The notes under the pieces were generated by a model. That model was not told the origin of the DNA. It saw only the letters and a list, made by a program, of their open reading frames with translations, and did not search any database. A stretch of 53,703 nucleotides of DNA, taken from an uncultured Thermoleophilia bacterium (GTDB taxonomy: Bacteria > Actinomycetota > Thermoleophilia > Miltoncostaeales > Miltoncostaeaceae). Position 1 is the first letter of the stretch. The number at the start of each line of letters is the position of its first letter. Below, one piece after another: positions 49,449 through 53,703 of the stretch. The translations under genes were made by a program, and so were the position numbers. The DNA lies in NCBI GenBank assembly GCA_938017905.1, contig CALIKX010000053.1, positions 1-53,703 on the forward strand, written 5' to 3'.

Positions 49449-50306
49449 ATGACGGGGGCCGGAGAGCAGCCAGTGCAGTGGAATGACCTTGTCGACATCC
49501 CATCGGGTGAGCTGCTCATGGGTTCCGCGATGACCTTCTACCCCGAAGAGTTCCCCCAGAGGCGCGTGGAGGTGAGCGCCTTCCAGATCGGGCGTGGACC
49601 CGTCACGAACGCGCAGTTCGCTGAATTCTGCCGTGCGTCGGGTTATGTGACGGTCGCCGAGCACGGCGCCGAGCCAGGGTCGCTGGTCTTTGTGGAAACC
49701 CCGGGCCCGGTGGCACTCGATGAGTGGAGACAGTGGTGGCGTTGGGTGCCGGGGGCATCGTGGCGGGCTCCTGAGGGGCCAGGAACCACCATGGACGGGC
49801 GCGAGAACCACCCCGTAGTTCACATCGCATACTCCGATGCCCTTGCCTATGCCCGGTGGAGTGAGGGAGATCTTCCCACCGAGGCCGAGTGGGAATGGGC
49901 AGCGCGTGGTGGGCTGGTGGGCGCAACGTACGCGTGGGGGGAGGAGCCCAATCGCTACGAGCGCCTCCATGCCAATACGTGGCAAGGGGATTTTCCGTTT
50001 GATAACCATGGGGCACATGGGTGGCGAGGCACCTCACCGGTGGGTGAGTTTCCCCCGAATGGATACGGCCTGGCAGACGTGACGGGAAATGTCTGGGAGT
50101 GGACGCGAACAGTGTGGGCGGGGTCGCCCGGTGAGGGGCCGTGCTGCTCGGGCGCGCCGGCGCATGACGGGGACCTCAAGGTAATAAAGGGCGGATCTCA
50201 CCTGTGCTCACCGCAGTACTGCCTTCGTTACCGACCAGCAGCCCGGTCTCCGCAGGAGGTAGCCGCCTCGACCTCCCATATCGGTTTTCGCATCTGTCGC
50301 CGCTAG
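49449..50306 (+). CDS. Formylglycine-generating enzyme (sulfatase-activating)
   Basis: FGE/SUMF1-type oxidase of 285 residues that converts the Cys of a sulfatase CxPxR motif to formylglycine. Opening VDIPSGELLMGS, FYPEEFPQRRVEVSAFQIGRGPVTNAQFAEF; middle LPTEAEWEWAARGG and GNVWEWT; end VIKGGSHLCSPQYCLRYRPAARS with both catalytic cysteines (Cys253, Cys258) and HIGFRICRR. An ATG at 49413 is an alternative start. Its probable client, the type I sulfatase, is encoded convergently next to it. GC content is clearly lower than in surrounding genes. Confidence 0.95.
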   Translation: MTGAGEQPVQWNDLVDIPSGELLMGSAMTFYPEEFPQRRVEVSAFQIGRGPVTNAQFAEFCRASGYVTVAEHGAEPGSLVFVETPGPVALDEWRQWWRWVPGASWRAPEGPGTTMDGRENHPVVHIAYSDALAYARWSEGDLPTEAEWEWAARGGLVGATYAWGEEPNRYERLHANTWQGDFPFDNHGAHGWRGTSPVGEFPPNGYGLADVTGNVWEWTRTVWAGSPGEGPCCSGAPAHDGDLKVIKGGSHLCSPQYCLRYRPAARSPQEVAASTSHIGFRICRR

Positions 50307-50343
50307 GCGCGTGACGCCCGGGTTGATGCCGGGCGTCACGCGC
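50307..50343. terminator. Bidirectional hairpin between FGE and sulfatase genes
   Basis: GCGCGTGACGCCCGG and CCGGGCGTCACGCGC form a perfect 15-bp stem with a 7-nt loop, directly after the FGE stop and 10 bp before the sulfatase stop on the other strand. Confidence 0.8.
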
Positions 50344-50352
50344 AAGGCGGAT

Positions 50353-52716
50353 CTACTGAATCTTCATCGCAAGCCGGAAACGCTCCAGCGGGTCGACGTC
50401 ATGGTCCTTTGCGTCATCACCTACAGCGATCTCGACGTATTTGATGGTTGCATCGGTAAGGACGCTTTCGGCGATGGAGTACGACCCGACAGGGGTGCCA
50501 GCGTCGCGGCCGACGTTGGCGGTCTCCTCTGCGGACCAGATCATCGGGTGGGTCATCTCAACCCTGCCTCGGCCGACCTCCTCCCCGTCGACCTGGAGTG
50601 TGACGTCGCCACCTTTTCCGAGGCCACCGCCGTCGTAGTCAAACTGGAAAAGAACCTGGTGTTCGCCGGCCCCCATGGCGTGGTCAGCAAGCGTCTCGTA
50701 GAAGTGGATCCCAAGCGTGTTGTAGACGAAACCCAGCCGACCACTCGTGAGGTACACAGACCATCCCCCGAACTTACCGCCCTGGGCCATGATGACCCCG
50801 CTTGCGTCCTGCTTGTCGAGTGTGATGTGAGCCTCAAGGCTCCAGCTCTTGTTCTTGGTGTCGACAACGGAATGCTCCGAGAGCCGCCCCATGCTCGGGA
50901 AGAACATCTGCCGGTCGCCGTGGACCAGGGTTGGCCGACCGGCGGCTTCGGGAATCAAGCGTTCGGCTTTCCGGTCGTCGATCGGCAGGACGTTGTACTT
51001 CGTCGCCTCGATGAGGAAGAGCCGCTGTAGTTCAGCAAGCTTCTCAGGATTCTCAGCCGCGAGGTCTTTCGCCTGCGAGAAATCAACGCTGCCGTCGTAG
51101 AGCTCCCACGTGTCGTCATCGAGCGCAGGGGTATCGCCCGTCAACTTCCATGGCACTTCGTGAATAGTCACCGCGGACCATCCCCTGTGGTAGATGCCAC
51201 GGTTGCCAACCATCTCGAAGTACTGGAGGTCGTGCCGCTCGACGGCCTCTGGCTCGGAGAAGGTGTAGTTCATGCTTGTGCCCTCCATGGGGCTTTGCAT
51301 GATTCCGTCGACGAACTGCGGCTCAGGAATGCCCGCCGCCTCCAGGATTGTCGGCGCAACGTCGATGACGTGTGCGAATTGATCGCGTATCTCGCCCTTC
51401 GCAGCGATCCCGTCAGGCCAGTGGACGATCGTCGCGTTTCGCGTTCCTCCCCAGTGCGAGGCGATCTGCTTCGTCCACTGGTACGGGGTGCACATGGCGT
51501 GCGCCCAACCCGTTGAGTAGTGGTTGTATGAGTCGGGTCCACCGAACTGGTCGATCACCGTCTGCATAAACTCGGGCGTCTCGACGGCTGCCATTCCGTT
51601 GAAGTTGGCCATCTCATTGAAAGAGCCATTCATCGTGCCCTCAGCGGACGCTCCGTTGTCCCCGATGATGTAGTAGATCAGCGTGTTTTCAAGAGCGCCG
51701 ATTTCATCGATGTGGTTGATGACGCGGCCGACCTGATGGTCAGTGTGCTCAAGGAAGGCAGCGTAGATCTCCATCTGGCGCGCGAGGACGGGCTTCATTT
51801 CGTCGGGCATGTCATCCCAAGCCGGGATTTCTTCGGGACGTGCGGTCAACTCAGCGTGCTCGGGAATGATCCCGAGCTCCTTTTGGCGCGCGAAGGTCTG
51901 CTCGCGGATCGCGTCCCAGCCCGCATCGAACTGGCCCGCGTAGCGATCACGCCACGCCTCTGGCACATGGTGTGGCGCATGGGTCGCCCCGGGGGCGAAG
52001 TAGATGAAGAAGGGCTTGTCGGCCATCAGCGCCTTCTGCTGCTCAATCCACCCGATGGCCTTGTCGGCCAAGTCCTCAGTGAGGTGATAGCCCTCCTCCG
52101 GCGACTTCGGTGGATCGATGGGCGTCAGTCCCTCGTATAGCGCCGGGTCATATTGGTTCGCTTCGCCCGCGATGAAGCCATAGAAGTATTCGAATCCGCC
52201 GCCACCGGCAGGCCAGGCGTCGAAGGGGCCCATTGGGCTCGTGAGGTATGGGGCGACCTCGTGGCACTTACCGAACTGGGCGGTCGAGTAGCCGTTGTAC
52301 TTGAGCGTTTTTGCGAGTGGCGCTTTGGACTTCGGGATGATCGCGTTATTGCCTGGCGCAGAGGTGGCCATTTCGGTGATGCAACCGAAGCCAACGGAGT
52401 GGTGGTTGCGGCCGGTGAGCAAAGCGGCGCGGGTCGGGGCACAAAGGGCGGTGGTGTGAAAGCGGTTGTAGGAAAGCCCGCCACTGGCAAGGCGCTCCGC
52501 CGTAGGGGTGTGCGCTGGGCCCCCGAAAACGCTTGGCGCACCATAGCCAACGTCATCAAGCAGTATGACCAGGACGTTCGGGGCGCCCTCGGGCGGCCGA
52601 ATCGGCGTGATTGGGGGGTATGTGGAGTCCGGATGCTTTGCATCGAATGTGGTCAGCCCCGGTTTGGGGAGGTCGGGGATGGGGAGCACCTGCCGCGGCT
52701 GATCATCACCCTTCAT
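50353..52716 (-). CDS. Type I (formylglycine) arylsulfatase, AtsA-like
   Basis: Sulfate ester hydrolase of 787 residues without signal peptide, so cytoplasmic. ATG at 52716 with TAGGAG 7 nt upstream. Metal site LVILLDDVGYGAPSVFGG; the Cys92 to be modified is in LCAPTRAALLTGRNHHSVG (CxPxR). Also GYSTAQFGKCHE, FFIYFAPGATHAPHHVP and YIIGDNGASAEGTMNG. The last ~220 residues form a beta-rich jelly-roll-like domain (WSLEAHITLDKQDASGVIMAQGG). Length and layout resemble the long AtsA type of mycobacteria, which also pairs with an FGE gene. Lower GC than neighbours suggests transfer. Confidence 0.95.
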   Translation of the reverse strand: MKGDDQPRQVLPIPDLPKPGLTTFDAKHPDSTYPPITPIRPPEGAPNVLVILLDDVGYGAPSVFGGPAHTPTAERLASGGLSYNRFHTTALCAPTRAALLTGRNHHSVGFGCITEMATSAPGNNAIIPKSKAPLAKTLKYNGYSTAQFGKCHEVAPYLTSPMGPFDAWPAGGGGFEYFYGFIAGEANQYDPALYEGLTPIDPPKSPEEGYHLTEDLADKAIGWIEQQKALMADKPFFIYFAPGATHAPHHVPEAWRDRYAGQFDAGWDAIREQTFARQKELGIIPEHAELTARPEEIPAWDDMPDEMKPVLARQMEIYAAFLEHTDHQVGRVINHIDEIGALENTLIYYIIGDNGASAEGTMNGSFNEMANFNGMAAVETPEFMQTVIDQFGGPDSYNHYSTGWAHAMCTPYQWTKQIASHWGGTRNATIVHWPDGIAAKGEIRDQFAHVIDVAPTILEAAGIPEPQFVDGIMQSPMEGTSMNYTFSEPEAVERHDLQYFEMVGNRGIYHRGWSAVTIHEVPWKLTGDTPALDDDTWELYDGSVDFSQAKDLAAENPEKLAELQRLFLIEATKYNVLPIDDRKAERLIPEAAGRPTLVHGDRQMFFPSMGRLSEHSVVDTKNKSWSLEAHITLDKQDASGVIMAQGGKFGGWSVYLTSGRLGFVYNTLGIHFYETLADHAMGAGEHQVLFQFDYDGGGLGKGGDVTLQVDGEEVGRGRVEMTHPMIWSAEETANVGRDAGTPVGSYSIAESVLTDATIKYVEIAVGDDAKDHDVDPLERFRLAMKIQ

Positions 52717-52754
52717 AAGTCACTCCTAAATTGAACGTCGGTCTGGCCTTTGCT

Positions 52755-52768
52755 GCGCTTGTAAGCGC
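52755..52768. repeat. Inverted repeat upstream of the sulfatase gene
   Basis: GCGCTT-GT-AAGCGC, a perfect 6-bp inverted repeat 39 bp before the sulfatase ATG, in the intergenic region 52717-52906. Candidate operator; nothing else identifiable lies in that gap apart from the next gene's -10-like box. Confidence 0.3.
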
Positions 52769-52892
52769 GGCTCATATCCCGCCGTCGCAACGGGCATTAC
52801 GAGAGAAAGTATCACCGTGTGACGGAACGTCTGGGCGTTCGGGTGTCGGCGGCGCATCAGCCCTCGGGATGCGGCTCCGTACCCGCAGGGGA

Positions 52893-52898
52893 TACGCT
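52893..52898 (+). promoter_or_regulatory. -10-like TACGCT before the DUF5718 gene
   Basis: TACGCT, 8 nt, ATG at 52907, no ribosome binding site. Inferred leaderless promoter. Confidence 0.35.
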
Positions 52899-52906
52899 CG
52901 TAGTCG

Positions 52907-53703
52907 ATGATCGTCGTGAATCTCTCCGGCCTGCGCTCTGTGGCAGGGATCGGCGTGGCCGGGAACTTCGCCGGGCACCTCGAGCAGGCGGGCGAGGCGG
53001 TGGACTTCGCCAACGTGGTCCCCACGGCCGCCGAGGCTCCCAAGGGGATCTTCCCCTGGTACGTGCCCGGCCGCGACGACTTCCTCGGGGTGTTCCCGGT
53101 GACGCACGACCTGCTGCGCCTGCCCGACGAGCCCGGCGTGAGCCTGCAGATCGAGCCGGAGGCCGGCGTGCTCGCGCGGTTGTCCTATGACGCTTCCGGG
53201 TGGGTCAGCGCCGTCGCGCCCGAGGCCGTCGTGGCCTGGAACGACTGCAGCATCCGTCGCGAGGGCGCGCGGAAGATCAGCCACAAGAAGAACTGGGGCC
53301 CCGCGTCCAAGGGCGCGGCCGCCCATGGGTTTGCCGTGCACGACATCGACGCCGGTGGCGCCCTCGCGCCCCTGCGCATCGCGTCGTTCATGCGCCGTGA
53401 TGGGCGTGCGCATGCGTACGGGGTGGACAGCCCTGCGCGTGGGTACTCCTATGCGGGCACGGCACTCATCGACTGGATGATCGACCGGCTGCGCAATCAG
53501 GAGGGCGCCGACGACACGCCGCTCGAGCCCGTGGGCCGATACCTGGACGCCGCGGGTCGCCCGGACCACGCGCTAATCGGCATCGGCGCCACCCGCTATA
53601 CGGACTTCGGCGAGAGCACGTATCTGGTGCGGGGCGACGAGAGCATCGTGATCGTCTACGACGAGCGCGACTCCTCTCCGGAGGCCGTGGCGGCCGCGGT
53701 CGC
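52907..53703 (+). CDS. DUF5718-family protein (3' end outside window)
   Basis: Frame open from the ATG at 52907 to the window end, 265 codons visible. The N-terminus GLRSVAGIGVAGNFAGHLEQ, then APKGIFPWYVPG, FLGVFPVTHD, LQIEPEAGVLARLSYD, AWNDCSIRREGARKISHKKNWGPASKG are the conserved blocks of DUF5718. The acidic/His/Lys arrangement and 'NDCSIR...KNWG' recall fumarylacetoacetate hydrolase-like folds, but no reaction is established. Third-position GC bias returns to the high value of the bulk of the window, unlike the sulfatase genes just upstream. Confidence 0.85.
   Translation, partial: MIVVNLSGLRSVAGIGVAGNFAGHLEQAGEAVDFANVVPTAAEAPKGIFPWYVPGRDDFLGVFPVTHDLLRLPDEPGVSLQIEPEAGVLARLSYDASGWVSAVAPEAVVAWNDCSIRREGARKISHKKNWGPASKGAAAHGFAVHDIDAGGALAPLRIASFMRRDGRAHAYGVDSPARGYSYAGTALIDWMIDRLRNQEGADDTPLEPVGRYLDAAGRPDHALIGIGATRYTDFGESTYLVRGDESIVIVYDERDSSPEAVAAAV

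Noticed and set aside
49301-52906. Sulfatase/FGE region as a transposon or integrative element
   Set aside because: No transposase, integrase, flanking direct repeats or tRNA target found; only base composition suggests transfer.

Overview
The window is a dense, very GC-rich bacterial chromosome segment (about 70% by eye) holding roughly 65 protein genes, two tRNAs and the RNase P RNA. GTG starts are frequent, gaps are short and genes often overlap by 4 bp. Several features point to an actinobacterium: a LexA box of the CGAAC-N4-GTTCG type, a PAC2-family protein, a long two-domain isocitrate lyase of the mycobacterial AceA2/ICL2 kind, futalosine-type menaquinone synthesis (MqnD-like), and many genes that look leaderless (a -10-like hexamer 6-8 nt before the start codon and no Shine-Dalgarno). 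A deep class such as Thermoleophilia is possible, but this is inference. I see no transposase, integrase, phage module or CRISPR array.

Layout. 1-4.3 kb: PAS-like protein, aldo/keto reductase, DUF4234 protein, TIGR01777 epimerase, tRNA-Ala, SRPBCC protein, HAD phosphatase. 4.4-6.2 kb: amt-glnK ammonium uptake and sensing operon; its PII protein lacks Tyr51. 6.2-8.4 kb: two-component system. 8.4-13.6 kb: secreted protein, zinc-ribbon protein, then NAD synthetase, secreted subtilase and an SDR. 13.6-17 kb: membrane-anchored protein, AcuC-like deacetylase, HD protein, LOG protein. 17-20.5 kb: transketolase and a stand-alone phosphoglucose isomerase. 20.6-22.1 kb: two helical lipoproteins and a HAD phosphatase, two of which seem to use non-canonical starts. 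22.1-27.6 kb: polysaccharide deacetylase, Crp/Fnr regulator, membrane protein, MqnD operon, a thioesterase/MGMT pair diverging from a perfect palindrome, SecG and a small membrane protein. 27.6-28.8 kb: tRNA-Leu, lexA with its own SOS box, rnpB. 28.8-37.3 kb: regulator, alpha-E-like protein, Bcp, nitroreductase, rhodanese, GYD protein, zinc-ribbon proteins, two Flp/TadE-type pilin-like proteins, zinc alcohol dehydrogenase. 37.4-42 kb: photolyase, DUF2867 SDR and renalase-like oxidase (probable light-stress operon), then a degenerate J-domain protein. 42-47 kb: MFS exporter, PAC2, endonuclease III, DUF2252. 47-49.3 kb: isocitrate lyase. 49.4-52.7 kb: formylglycine-generating enzyme and type I sulfatase, noticeably less GC-rich than the rest and probably acquired together. 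52.9 kb to the end: start of a DUF5718 protein.

The functional themes are central carbon metabolism (tkt, pgi, aceA), nitrogen sensing (amt/PII), DNA repair (lexA, MGMT, photolyase, nth) and envelope functions. The most interesting non-coding signals are the recurring leaderless promoter pattern, the palindrome carrying mirror-image promoters and both start codons of a divergent pair, four convergent gene pairs interlocked through a single CTAG, and the probable ATC and CTG starts.
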